Shown here piece after piece: positions 42,645 through 52,008 of a DNA stretch of 64,000 nucleotides. The translations under genes were made by a program, and so were the position numbers. The notes below the pieces were generated by a model. It saw nothing but the letters and a program-made list of their open reading frames with translations, made no database searches and was not told the origin of the DNA. Location: NCBI GenBank assembly GCA_049509515.1, contig JBEKZV010000018.1, positions 1 to 64,000 of the forward strand, in the 5' to 3' direction. How positions within the stretch are numbered: position 1 is the first letter of the stretch; each line of letters opens with the position of its first letter. This DNA comes from JBEKCP01 sp049509515. Its GTDB lineage: Bacteria > Planctomycetota > Planctomycetia > Pirellulales > Thermoguttaceae.

Positions 42645-44990
42645 ATGGAATTGATACGGCTTGAAGACATCCACAAGACCTATTACCTGGGCGAAGTGGA
42701 AGTCCGGGTGCTGCGGGGCATCTCGCTCTCCATTCGTCGAGGCGAGATGGTGGCGCTGATGGGTGCCTCGGGTTCAGGCAAGACCACGTTGATGAACATC
42801 CTGGGGTGCCTGGACCATCCGACCTCGGGCAAGTATTGGCTCGACGGCCAGGAGATGAGCGGCCTCTCACCCAATCAGCGAGCGCTGGTGCGAACGGAAA
42901 AACTTGGCTTTGTCTTTCAGAGCTTCAATCTCCTCGCGCGAACAACGGCGCTACAGAACGTCGTTATGCCGCTGGACTATTCCCCGCATCGGCATTCCCC
43001 CGGGGAGGCCCGCAGTTTAGCGAGGACTCTGCTCGGCCGCGTTGGACTGGCCGACCGAGCCAATCACGAGCCATCGCAAATGTCTGGAGGGCAACAACAA
43101 CGAGTGGCGATCGGCCGGGCATTGGTCAATCGCCCCGCGCTTGTTCTCGCCGACGAGCCGACGGGCAATCTGGATTCGCATACGAGCGTCGAAATCCTCC
43201 GCATGTTTCAGCAACTCAACGCCGAGGGAATTACCGTCGTCCTGGTGACGCACGATCCCCATGTGGCCGCCTATGCCCATCGGACCATCCGCATCGTGGA
43301 CGGAATGATCGAGGGCGACGAGCTGAATCCCTCGAATCCCCGTGAAATAGGTGTTGCGCCGGAACCCCATGCCGGCTTCCGGCAGTCGGCTCCTCATGCG
43401 GGCGTCCCGGACAAGAGCGGCAATGGTGGAGGTCGCGGCGATGGCACGGCAACGGCGACGGCAACCCAGCCGGTGACAGTCGCGGCCATCGCGGGAGAAG
43501 CTCGCTCTCACCCCCAGCCGGCAGCGAAACCAAATCCCTCGCTACGGAACCCGTTGGCTGAGTTCTATGACGATGCGCCAGTGAAGCCTCGGCGGCAGAT
43601 CGCGCCGGCGCTGCTGCCCGCCACCTGGCGCACCGCGCTCGGGGCGCTGCGGCGAAACAAGATGCGATCGGGGCTATCGGCTCTGGGCGTCATCATTGCC
43701 GTGGCTGCGGTCATCGCCATGACGGAGATCGGTCAAGGCTCGAAAGCCACCTTGCAGAAGGGCATCGCCAGCATGGGGGCGAACACGCTGATGATCTTTG
43801 CCGGGAGCACCGCAACGGGTGGCGTGAAGCAGGGGACCGGCACTGCGCTGACGCTCACGCCCCAAGACGCCAGCGAGATAGCCCGTCAGTGCCTTGCCGT
43901 CAGCGGAGTCGCCCCGATTGTTCGCGCCCGATCGCAAATCCTCTACGGGAACCGCAACTGGGTTCCCGAGCAAATCTACGGCACAACGCCGTCGTTCCTG
44001 GTGGTACGTGATTGGCAGAACATGGCGCAAGGCGAGATGTTCAGCGACCGCGATGTCCGCAACGGTAACAAGGTCTGCGTGATCGGTAACACCGTGAAAC
44101 GAAACTTGTTTCCGGGCTTGTCTCCGATCGGCAAGGAAATCCGCATCAATAGCGTCTCGTTCCGCGTGATCGGCGTGTTGAGTTGCAAGGGAGCGAACAT
44201 GATGGGCATGGATCAGGACAACATCGTGCTGGCTCCGTGGACCACCATCAAATACCGCGTGAGCGGCACCACTCTGACCAACACGAACCAGAGCGCCAGT
44301 TCCGGCAGCAGTTCATCTTCTACCAGTGATGCTGTCAACACGCTGAGCGGCCTCTATCCCGCTGCAACATCGCTGTATCCCTCTCGTTCGTCCATCCAGG
44401 CCGCCGATTACCCACAGCCGGTCCGTTTCACCAACGTGGATCAGATTGTTGCCAAGGCGGCTTCCGAAACCAAGGTCAAACAGGCGGTCAGCCAGATTAC
44501 CGATCTACTGCGCGAGCGCCACCGCATCCGCGCGGGCAGCGAGGACGACTTCAGCGTCCGCGATATGGCCGAGATGGTGAACATGTTCTCCTCCACCACC
44601 CGGTCGATGAGCATCCTGCTGTTGGTGGTGGCCTTGATTTCCCTGGTGGTTGGCGGGGTGGGCATTATGAACATCATGCTGGTCTCCGTCACAGAACGTA
44701 CCCGGGAAATAGGACTCCGTATGGCCGTTGGTGCCCGAAGCTATCACATTCTCCGGCAGTTCCTCGTCGAGGCGGTGGTGTTGTGTCTCGTCGGCGGGGC
44801 CATAGGGATTCTCTTGGGCCGTGGCACGTCGATCCTGGTGAGGTGGAAAATACACTGGCCGACGGAAGCGTCGTTGTCGACGATCGTTGCCGCCGTGGCG
44901 GTCTCTGTCGGCGTCGGCATCGCCTTCGGCTTCTATCCCGCCTGGAAAGCCTCGCGGCTGGACCCAATCGAAGCCCTACGCTACGAGTGA
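42645..44990 (+). CDS. MacB-type ABC exporter (ATPase fused to FtsX-type permease)
   Basis: A 781-residue fused half-transporter. Residues 1-235 are the ATPase: Walker A GASGSGKTT, signature MSGGQQQRVAIGRAL, Walker B LVLADEPTGNLD, H-loop VTHD. A 100-residue Pro/Gly/Thr-rich linker follows. The permease part has a first TM (SGLSALGVIIAVAAVIAM), a large periplasmic domain with a Ser/Thr-rich loop, and three C-terminal TMs (SMSILLLVVALISLVVGGVGIMNIMLVSV and on) with the FtsX region ERTREIGLRMAVGAR. MacB-type pumps move macrolides, peptides or siderophores from the periplasm outwards. Ribosome site GGGAG nine bases upstream. Confidence 0.93.
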   Translation: MELIRLEDIHKTYYLGEVEVRVLRGISLSIRRGEMVALMGASGSGKTTLMNILGCLDHPTSGKYWLDGQEMSGLSPNQRALVRTEKLGFVFQSFNLLARTTALQNVVMPLDYSPHRHSPGEARSLARTLLGRVGLADRANHEPSQMSGGQQQRVAIGRALVNRPALVLADEPTGNLDSHTSVEILRMFQQLNAEGITVVLVTHDPHVAAYAHRTIRIVDGMIEGDELNPSNPREIGVAPEPHAGFRQSAPHAGVPDKSGNGGGRGDGTATATATQPVTVAAIAGEARSHPQPAAKPNPSLRNPLAEFYDDAPVKPRRQIAPALLPATWRTALGALRRNKMRSGLSALGVIIAVAAVIAMTEIGQGSKATLQKGIASMGANTLMIFAGSTATGGVKQGTGTALTLTPQDASEIARQCLAVSGVAPIVRARSQILYGNRNWVPEQIYGTTPSFLVVRDWQNMAQGEMFSDRDVRNGNKVCVIGNTVKRNLFPGLSPIGKEIRINSVSFRVIGVLSCKGANMMGMDQDNIVLAPWTTIKYRVSGTTLTNTNQSASSGSSSSSTSDAVNTLSGLYPAATSLYPSRSSIQAADYPQPVRFTNVDQIVAKAASETKVKQAVSQITDLLRERHRIRAGSEDDFSVRDMAEMVNMFSSTTRSMSILLLVVALISLVVGGVGIMNIMLVSVTERTREIGLRMAVGARSYHILRQFLVEAVVLCLVGGAIGILLGRGTSILVRWKIHWPTEASLSTIVAAVAVSVGVGIAFGFYPAWKASRLDPIEALRYE

Positions 44991-45113
44991 GTGAACGAAT
45001 GGTACATGACGAAGACCTCAGAACCAACTTCAGGTTAGTTCTGCCGTGCGTCAAGGCGTGCATGGTGTGACGCAAGATGCTTGCTAGGTTGTGGTTACAT
45101 CGAGACGCGTGTT

Positions 45114-45322
45114 ATCCCGGCGTTTACGCCGGGATCCGCGGGCATGGGCCACCGATCGGGATTTCCTTGGCTGCGCCTGTCAGCCTCGTTCACGAGGCTC
45201 CTGTCCGCGACGAGGAGCCTCGTCAACGGGCCTGACATAGGTTGTTGCTCGTGCGGGGAATTCGACCGGCGTAAACGCCGGCCCTCCTACGGCCTTCGGC
45301 GAAAAGGCTCGTAAACGAGCCT
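45114..45322. repeat. Cluster of four perfect tetraloop hairpins
   Basis: ATCCCGGCG-TTTA-CGCCGGGAT (45114-45135), AGCCTCG-TTCA-CGAGGCT (45182-45199), CCGGCG-TAAA-CGCCGG (45266-45281) and AGGCTCG-TAAA-CGAGCCT (45305-45322). All have four-base loops of the form T-N-N-A, and two pairs share stem sequence (CCGGCG and AGGCTCG or its complement). They fill the gap between the ABC exporter and the HzsA-like operon and could end one transcript or shape the leader of the next. REP-like dispersed palindromes are the likeliest class. Confidence 0.75.
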
Positions 45323-45473
45323 ATCTGGCGTCGTCCAACGCTTGGCAGAGAGTCCGGCCGAACACGCGGGGTGCGGGCGTGGCGTTCCCGGTTCAATTCT
45401 GCTATACTTACCTGCGGCAGAGAATGGGCGCGTTACCGGTCGTCTGATTGGCACTTTTCAGTCGGCGGTTCCC

Positions 45474-47495
45474 GTGCGGAAGCGTGCCTTCGCGTCCCAT
45501 CGTTGCCCGATCCTGCGACCTCGTTCGGCACGCCGCGCGGGTTTGGTCGCGGTTCTTGCTCTGGCCATTGCGATCGTTGCAATCCCCCCGCGCGCGGGGA
45601 GTGCCGAGGCCGATCCGGCGTGGGCGAAGCTCGATGCCCCTCTGGTTGCGACGCAACTGTCCGTCGGAAGTGGTGCCGATGCGCCGTCTTCTTCGGGTCG
45701 CGGCACGGCGCCACGGGGCGCGTCCCGGGTGGTGCTGATCCGGCCCGACGCCTCCATGCGCGTCCTCAGCGAAGGGTTCCATAGCGCGAGCGATCCGGAA
45801 GTCTCCTTCGATGCGACCCGCGTCCTGTTTGCGGGCAAGAAACTGGCGGGCGACGCCTGGAACATCTACGAGGCAACGCTCGACGGGCACAGCGTCCGCC
45901 AGATTACCAAGGACTGTGGTGACTGCCGCAGCCCCTGCTACCTGGGCAGGTTCTACACGCTGGACTCCCCCTCGCCCTGGCGGCAGATCGCGATGGTGGG
46001 CACCGCTGCGGGTGTGTGGAACGCCTGCGGCTCGGCCCCTTTGACCAACCTGTATTCCTGCAAGCTCGACGGCTCCTCGTTCCGCCAGCTTACCTACAAC
46101 CTGTCCGGCGACGCGGACCCCTGCCTGCTGGAAGACGGCCGGCTGCTGCTGGCCAGTTGGCAGCGGGCGACGCTCGGGCGGGGTCGCGCGGGCTACGTCG
46201 GGTTGTTCGCCGTCAACACCGACGGGACCGATTACTCGCTCTTCGCCGAAGAGCGGGGCAAACGCGTCCGGCACATGCCCTGTGCGACCAGCAAGGGTCT
46301 GGTCGTCTTCGTCGAAACCGACCAATCCCCCTGGGACGGCGCCGGCGGGCTGGCTACGGTGGCGATCCGCCGGCCGTTGCACAGCTACCGCTCGGTCACC
46401 GCACCGGCGGACGGGCTGTACCACTCTCCTTCGCCGCTGCCGGACGGCCGGATTCTCGTCTCCCGCCGCGACGCCGACGGCCGCGGGACCCACGGCGTCT
46501 GGCGGCTCGACCCTTCCTCCGGCCGGCGGGAAGCGGTCTTTCACGATCCGCGTTGCCACACGATCCAGGCGAAGCTGGTCCACGCTCGCTGCGAGCCGGA
46601 CGGCCGTTCCAGCAACGTCCTGGAAGACGATCCTCACGGCAAGCTGTATTGCCTGGACGTCTGCACTTCCGACCTGAAGACTCCCGGCCTGCCGCGCCAG
46701 GCGGTCCGGCGGCTGCGGATCCTGGAAGGCACGGCGTGGAAGACCGACGGCGAGAGCGGGCCGCCGGTCGCGGGGACCCTTGCGGGGTGCTTCGTCCGCC
46801 CGGGCCCGGCGGAGATCGCCCCCGCGCCGCGCCGCGTGCTGGGCGAAGTGGACGTCGAGGAGGACGGCTCGCTGAACGTCGAGATTCCGGCCGACGTGCC
46901 CGTCCAGTTGCAGCTTGTGGACGCCCGCGGCATGGCGCTGTGGACGTGTGCCTGGATCTGGGCGAAGAACCACGAATCGCGGGGCTGCATCGGCTGCCAC
47001 GAGGACGGCGAATTGACGCCGGAAGACCGTTTTACGAAGGCCCTGGGCAACGGGTCGACCGTGGTCTGCCCGCCGCCGGCCCAGCGGCGCAGCGTCGATT
47101 TTCGCCACGATGTCCGGCCGATCGTCGAGGCGAAGTGCGTGCCGTGCCATCGTGCGGCCGACGTGCCGCCCCGGCTGGCCGACGGCCTGGCGCCGGGCCC
47201 GGCCGACCGCTTGGCCCGCCGGGCCTACCGGCAGCTCACGGCGGCGGACGCGGCGGGCGGCTCGGGGGCGTACGTGCACCCGGGCCGGGCGCGCACCAGC
47301 CCGCTGGCCTGGCACCTTTTCGGACAGAACACGGCCCGGCCGTGGGACGGCGCCGCCGCGGCCGGCCGGCCCAAACCGATCCCGCCGTCGGCCGTCCCGG
47401 CGCTCAGCGACGAGGAGAAACGCCTGCTGGTCTTGTGGATCGACACGGGCGCGTCGTGGGATGGCCGCAACATGGACCAACGAGGTGGCATGTGA
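45474..47495 (+). CDS. Hydrazine-synthase-alpha-like secreted diheme protein
   Basis: A 673-residue exported protein. Signal segment AGLVAVLALAIAIVAIPPRAGSAEA. Residues 70-440 form a TolB/PD40-like propeller (SEGFHSASDPEVSFDATRVLFAGK, ADGLYHSPSPLPDGRILVSRRD). A HZS-alpha middle-type domain follows (RVLGEVDVEEDGSLNVEIPADVPVQLQLVDARG, then CAWIWAKNHESRGCIGCHEDGELTPEDRF) with heme motif CIGCH at residue 505. A second heme, CVPCH at residue 555, sits in DFRHDVRPIVEAKCVPCH, a PSCyt1-like segment. The start is taken at GTG 45474; the frame is open further upstream. Planctomycetes without anammox have many such relatives, so hydrazine synthesis should not be assumed. First gene of a four-gene operon. 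Confidence 0.8.
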   Translation: MRKRAFASHRCPILRPRSARRAGLVAVLALAIAIVAIPPRAGSAEADPAWAKLDAPLVATQLSVGSGADAPSSSGRGTAPRGASRVVLIRPDASMRVLSEGFHSASDPEVSFDATRVLFAGKKLAGDAWNIYEATLDGHSVRQITKDCGDCRSPCYLGRFYTLDSPSPWRQIAMVGTAAGVWNACGSAPLTNLYSCKLDGSSFRQLTYNLSGDADPCLLEDGRLLLASWQRATLGRGRAGYVGLFAVNTDGTDYSLFAEERGKRVRHMPCATSKGLVVFVETDQSPWDGAGGLATVAIRRPLHSYRSVTAPADGLYHSPSPLPDGRILVSRRDADGRGTHGVWRLDPSSGRREAVFHDPRCHTIQAKLVHARCEPDGRSSNVLEDDPHGKLYCLDVCTSDLKTPGLPRQAVRRLRILEGTAWKTDGESGPPVAGTLAGCFVRPGPAEIAPAPRRVLGEVDVEEDGSLNVEIPADVPVQLQLVDARGMALWTCAWIWAKNHESRGCIGCHEDGELTPEDRFTKALGNGSTVVCPPPAQRRSVDFRHDVRPIVEAKCVPCHRAADVPPRLADGLAPGPADRLARRAYRQLTAADAAGGSGAYVHPGRARTSPLAWHLFGQNTARPWDGAAAAGRPKPIPPSAVPALSDEEKRLLVLWIDTGASWDGRNMDQRGGM

Positions 47496-49120
47496 AGCGT
47501 CTCGGTCTTCTGCCGTGGATCGCCGCCGCGTGTGCGGCTTTCGCCGTCGCCGAGGAGCCGGATTTGCCGGTCTTCGAGGACGTCACGCAGCGGGCGGGCA
47601 TCCGCTTCCAGCACAACTTCGGCGACGACCACCTCAGCAACATCGTCGAGGGGACCGGCAGCGGCTGCATGTTCTTCGACTACGACGGCGACGGCTGGCT
47701 CGACATCTACCTGGTCAACGGCCGTTACCGCCCCGACGTGAACGACAACAGCGGCCGGAAGTACAAGGGAAAACTCGGCAACAAGCTGTACCGCAACAAT
47801 CACGACGGCACGTTCACCGACGTTACGGCAAAGGCCGGGGTCGGCGGCGGCGACAGTTACGGAGTGGCATGCTCCGCGGCCGATTATGACAACGACGGCA
47901 ACATCGATCTGCTCGTGCTGAACTACGGTCCGAACATCCTCTATCACAACAACGGCGACGGCACGTTCACCGACGTCACCAAGAAGGCGGGCCTGGCGGC
48001 CGACGGCTGGAGCGTTTCCGGCCTGTGGCTCGACTACAACAACGACGGCCTGCTCGACCTGTTCGTGGCGCACTACCTGCAATACGACGCGGGCAAGTTC
48101 CGCTCCTATTATGCGGCCGCCGGCTATCCCGGCCCGCTGAGCTACAACGGCACCGCCAGCGTGCTGTACCGCAACAACGGCGACGGCACGTTCAGCGACG
48201 TCACCCGGCAGGCCGGCGTGTACAAGCCCAACGGGCGGGCCATGAGCGCCACCGCGGCCGACCTGAACAACCACGGACTCCTGGACATCTACGTCGCCAA
48301 CGACAGCATGGAGAACTATTACTTCCGCAACACGGGCAAGGGCACGTTCGTCGAAGAGGCCCTGGAGCGCGGCATCGCCTTCGGCGAAGGCGGGCAGGGG
48401 GTCTCCAACATGGGCCCCACCATCGGCGACGTCGATCGCGACGGACGGCTGGACCTGTATGTTCCCAACCTCGGTTACGGCACCTTGTGGATGAACCGCG
48501 GAAAGTATTTCGTCGATCGCACGAGCGAATCGGGCCTGGCCGTCATCTGCGGACAGTACGCCGGCTGGGGCTCCGCCCTGTTCGACTACGACAACGACGG
48601 CTATCTCGACCTGTTCGTCGCCACCGGCGGCGCCCATCACCTCCACCCCGAGGAATCGGTGATGGCCCGCAACGACGGGCACGGGCATTTCGTCGACGTC
48701 TCCAAGCGGTCCGGCGACTTCTTCCGGCACAAGTTCGTGGCACGGGGCGTCGCCTGCGGCGATTTCAACAACGACGGGCACATGGGCCTGTTGGTGGTCA
48801 CCCTGGACGGGGCGCCGCACCTCCTCAGGAACGTCGGCGGAGCGAAGAACCATTGGCTGACGGTCGTGCCCAAGCTGGCCAACGGCAAGTCGGACGCGAT
48901 CGGCGCCCGCGTGACGGTCCGCGCGGCGGGGCTCGTGCAGATCCAGGACGTGGTGCCCGTGACCGGCTACCTTTCGCAGTCGGACCCGCGGCCGCACTTC
49001 GGACTGGGCAAAGCCGCGCGAGCCGAGGCGGTCGAGGTCCGCTGGCCCAACGGCCGGGTAACGCGGTTCCGCGACGTGCCCGCCGATCAGTTCCTCAAGG
49101 TGGTCCAAGAGAAACCCTGA
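47492..49120 (+). CDS. FG-GAP/UnbV (CRTAC1-like) secreted protein
   Basis: A 542-residue protein with signal peptide (RLGLLPWIAAACAAFAVA). Repeated FG-GAP/VCBS blades with Ca-binding-type loops: DYDGDGWLDIYLVNG, DYDNDGNIDLLVLNYG, DYNNDGLLDLFVAHY, DVDRDGRLDLYVPNLG, DYDNDGYLDLFVATGG, each followed by YRNNGDGTFTDVT-like strands. The C-terminal ASPIC/UnbV domain: NHWLTVVPKLANGKSDAIGARV to FGLGKAARAEAVEVRWPNG. GTG start overlaps the stop of the HzsA-like gene (GTGA). Expected in the periplasm or outside. UnbV-type proteins are often encoded near cytochromes. Confidence 0.92.
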   Translation: MKRLGLLPWIAAACAAFAVAEEPDLPVFEDVTQRAGIRFQHNFGDDHLSNIVEGTGSGCMFFDYDGDGWLDIYLVNGRYRPDVNDNSGRKYKGKLGNKLYRNNHDGTFTDVTAKAGVGGGDSYGVACSAADYDNDGNIDLLVLNYGPNILYHNNGDGTFTDVTKKAGLAADGWSVSGLWLDYNNDGLLDLFVAHYLQYDAGKFRSYYAAAGYPGPLSYNGTASVLYRNNGDGTFSDVTRQAGVYKPNGRAMSATAADLNNHGLLDIYVANDSMENYYFRNTGKGTFVEEALERGIAFGEGGQGVSNMGPTIGDVDRDGRLDLYVPNLGYGTLWMNRGKYFVDRTSESGLAVICGQYAGWGSALFDYDNDGYLDLFVATGGAHHLHPEESVMARNDGHGHFVDVSKRSGDFFRHKFVARGVACGDFNNDGHMGLLVVTLDGAPHLLRNVGGAKNHWLTVVPKLANGKSDAIGARVTVRAAGLVQIQDVVPVTGYLSQSDPRPHFGLGKAARAEAVEVRWPNGRVTRFRDVPADQFLKVVQEKP

Positions 49121-51994
49121 ATGACCTTGCACGATTTTGGGAGCGTCAAGGCCGTCGTGCCGGCCGTGGTCTTGTGGTGCCTTTTGCCGCAAGCGGCGGG
49201 GTCGCAGGAACGCGAGCCCGTGTACGTCGGTGCGCGCGTGTGCGGTTCTTGCCACGACGGCAAGTCGATGGGCAACCAGGCCACGCGGTGGCTGCTCTCC
49301 AAGCATCCCCGGGCCTACGCGGCGCTGGCCATGCCCGAGGCCAACGTCATTGCCCGCTTGAGCGGCGTGCCGTTGCTGCCCGAGCAGTCGACGATGTGCC
49401 TGGGATGCCACGCCACGGGCACGTTCGCCGAGGCCGGGGAGAAGGACGATACGTTCTTCATGGAGGACGGCGTGCAGTGTGAGATGTGTCACGGGCCGGG
49501 CAGCGAGCACGTCGACGCGCGGGCCGGCGGCGGCCGCGCCGCGGGGGTGCGGGCCAGCCTGCCCATCCCCACCATGCGCGACTGCATGAAGTGCCACAAG
49601 GAGAAGGGGTCGCACACGGCCGTGCTGGCGCGGCCGCCGCTGGACATGAAGCAGGCATGGAGCCGGATCGCCCATCCCACGCCTGAGGACACTTCGCACC
49701 AGCTTCCCGCCAAGGGACCGCCCGCGCCGGCCGCGGTCGAAGGCGCGCCCAAGTATGTCGGTGTCATGGCGTGCGCCAAGTGCCATCGCCAAGAGAGCCA
49801 GGGGCACCAGTTCTCCCAGTGGCGGATGAGCAAGCACGCCCTGGCCTACGCCGTGCTGGGGACGCCCGCCGCCGAGGAGATGGCCGCGCGGGCCGGCGGC
49901 GGCGAGAACCCGCAACGCAACACCGCTTGCCTGAAATGCCATGCGACGGCGTTCCACGACGCTTCGGGCGGTACGGCCGACTCCTATGCGCTCGACGAGG
50001 GCGTGGGCTGCGAGGCGTGCCACGGCGCCGGCAGCGAGTACTCGGCGGAAACGGTGATGCGCGACCACCCGGGCGCCGTCCGGGCCGGGCTGAAGCCCGT
50101 CAGCCGCGACACTTGCCGCGGTTGCCATGAAACGGCCCACGGCAAGCCGTTCTCGTACGACGAGGCCCGGCCCAAGATCGTCCATCCGCGGCAACTGCCG
50201 CCGCCGCCCGAAATGCCGAAGTACAAGACCCCGCACCATCTGGCCCTGAGCCCGGCCGGGACCGAGATCTACGTGAGTTGCGAGGCATCCCACACGCTCA
50301 TCGTCGTCGACACGGCGACCCGCCGCAAGACGGCGGAGATCGCGGTCGGCCATCAGCCGGAGGACATCGCCTTCAGCCCCGACGGCTCGAAGGTCTTCGT
50401 GAGCAACCATCTGGACGACACCGTTTCGGTGATCGACGCCGCCGCCCGCAAGGTCACGGCGACCATTCCGGTGGGGGGCGAGCCGCACGGCGTGCTGGCC
50501 GACGGCGCCGGCAAGAACCTGTACGTTCTGAACATGACTTCCGACAGCATCTCGGTCATCGACCTGGCGACGCTGAAGGAGATCAAGCGCTTGGCGGCGA
50601 GCCGCAGCCCGTGGGCCATGGCGCTCGGGCCCGACGGATCGCGGATTTGCGTCACGAACAATCTCTCCCGCTTCGTCAAGTTCCGCACTCCGCCCATGTC
50701 GGAGATCACGGTGATCGACACGGCCACCGCCACCGTACGCGACCGCGTCGTCGTGCCGCAGGCGAACCTGCTGCAGGGCGTCGCGTGGCATCCCGGCGGC
50801 GAGTTCGCCCTGTTCACCATGAACCGGACCAAGAACCTGGTGCCGATGACCCGCCTCTTGCAGGGGTGGACGATCACCAACGGCCTCGGCATCCTGTGGA
50901 AGGACGGCCGCGTGGACCAGGTGTTGCTCGACGAGCCCGGGCTGTGCTTTCCCGATCCGACCGGCGTGGCGATCTCGCCCGACGGCCGGCGGGCCCTGGT
51001 CACCAGCTCCAGCAGCGACCGCGTCGCGGTGGTCGACATCGAAAAGATGGTCGCCGTCGTCAAGGGCGCCACGGAGGAGGAGCGGGCTCGCGTGATTCCC
51101 AATCACCTGGGCAAGGCGACCGAGTTCGTGCTTGCCCACATCCCGACGAAAACCTGCCCGTGCGGCATCGTGATCGACCGGCAGGGCCGGACGGCCTACG
51201 TGGGCAACGCCCTGGACGATTCGCTGAGCGTGATCGACCTCGACAAGCTGCAGGCCGTGGAGCGGATCGACCTGGGCGGACCGCAGGTGATCACCAAGGC
51301 CCGCTACGGCGAGCGGGTCTTCAACTCGGCCGCCAACACGTTCCACCGCCAGTTCTCCTGCCACACGTGCCATCCGGACGGGCACATCGACGGGCTGACC
51401 TACAACACCGAGCCCGGCGGGATCGGCGTCGGCCCGGTCGACAATCGCACGCTGCGGGGGATTCTCGACACGGCGCCATTCAAGTGGGACGGCACCAACC
51501 CGAGCCTGTCGCGGCAGTGCGGTCCCCGGCTGGCGGTGTTCTTCACGCGGATCCAGCCGTTCACTCCGGAGCAACTGTCGGCCCTGGAGTACTACATCTG
51601 CACCATTCCCAGGCCGCCGAACCGGTACCGCCCGCTCGGCGCGCCGCTGACGGACACCCAACGCCGCGGCAAAGCGATCTTCCAGCGGACCAGGACGAAC
51701 GACGGGCAGTTGATCCCCAGGGAAAAGCGCTGCATTAACTGCCACTTCCCCCCGTACTATACCGACCGGGAGCGCCACGACGTGGGAACCAAGATGTGGC
51801 TCGACCGCGTAGCGTCGTACGACGTTCCGCACCTGAACAACATCTACGACTCGGCGCCGTACCTGCACAACGGCATCGCCGATACGCTGGAAGAGATCTG
51901 GACGAAGTACAATCCCTACGACCAGCACGGCGTGACGAACGACATGACCAAAGACCAGCTCAACGACCTGATCGAGTACCTGAAGACGCTTTGA
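49121..51994 (+). CDS. Ten-heme cytochrome c with central YVTN beta-propeller and MauG-like end
   Basis: A 957-residue exported protein with ten CxxCH sites. Eight lie in the N-terminal third, at Cys 41, 93, 120, 155, 218, 270, 297 and 332, arranged as two related tetraheme blocks (both contain SKHxxAYAxL, C(L)xCHAT and CE(M/A)CHGxGSE). This spacing resembles cytochrome c554-type domains. Residues 370-720 are a YVTN propeller (SVIDAAARKVTATIPVGGEPHG; SVIDLATLKEIKRL). The C-terminal part has hemes at 747 (CHTCH) and 871 (CINCH), in the style of diheme peroxidase/MauG proteins. It starts directly after the preceding stop. Predicted periplasmic electron carrier or oxidase; redox partner unknown. 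Confidence 0.88.
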   Translation: MTLHDFGSVKAVVPAVVLWCLLPQAAGSQEREPVYVGARVCGSCHDGKSMGNQATRWLLSKHPRAYAALAMPEANVIARLSGVPLLPEQSTMCLGCHATGTFAEAGEKDDTFFMEDGVQCEMCHGPGSEHVDARAGGGRAAGVRASLPIPTMRDCMKCHKEKGSHTAVLARPPLDMKQAWSRIAHPTPEDTSHQLPAKGPPAPAAVEGAPKYVGVMACAKCHRQESQGHQFSQWRMSKHALAYAVLGTPAAEEMAARAGGGENPQRNTACLKCHATAFHDASGGTADSYALDEGVGCEACHGAGSEYSAETVMRDHPGAVRAGLKPVSRDTCRGCHETAHGKPFSYDEARPKIVHPRQLPPPPEMPKYKTPHHLALSPAGTEIYVSCEASHTLIVVDTATRRKTAEIAVGHQPEDIAFSPDGSKVFVSNHLDDTVSVIDAAARKVTATIPVGGEPHGVLADGAGKNLYVLNMTSDSISVIDLATLKEIKRLAASRSPWAMALGPDGSRICVTNNLSRFVKFRTPPMSEITVIDTATATVRDRVVVPQANLLQGVAWHPGGEFALFTMNRTKNLVPMTRLLQGWTITNGLGILWKDGRVDQVLLDEPGLCFPDPTGVAISPDGRRALVTSSSSDRVAVVDIEKMVAVVKGATEEERARVIPNHLGKATEFVLAHIPTKTCPCGIVIDRQGRTAYVGNALDDSLSVIDLDKLQAVERIDLGGPQVITKARYGERVFNSAANTFHRQFSCHTCHPDGHIDGLTYNTEPGGIGVGPVDNRTLRGILDTAPFKWDGTNPSLSRQCGPRLAVFFTRIQPFTPEQLSALEYYICTIPRPPNRYRPLGAPLTDTQRRGKAIFQRTRTNDGQLIPREKRCINCHFPPYYTDRERHDVGTKMWLDRVASYDVPHLNNIYDSAPYLHNGIADTLEEIWTKYNPYDQHGVTNDMTKDQLNDLIEYLKTL

Positions 51995-52008
51995 GCCGAG
52001 GAAAGCCG

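Noticed and set aside
45474..47495. Evidence for anammox hydrazine synthesis
   Set aside because: HZS-alpha-like middle domains are widespread in non-anammox planctomycetes, and no beta/gamma subunit genes are in the window.
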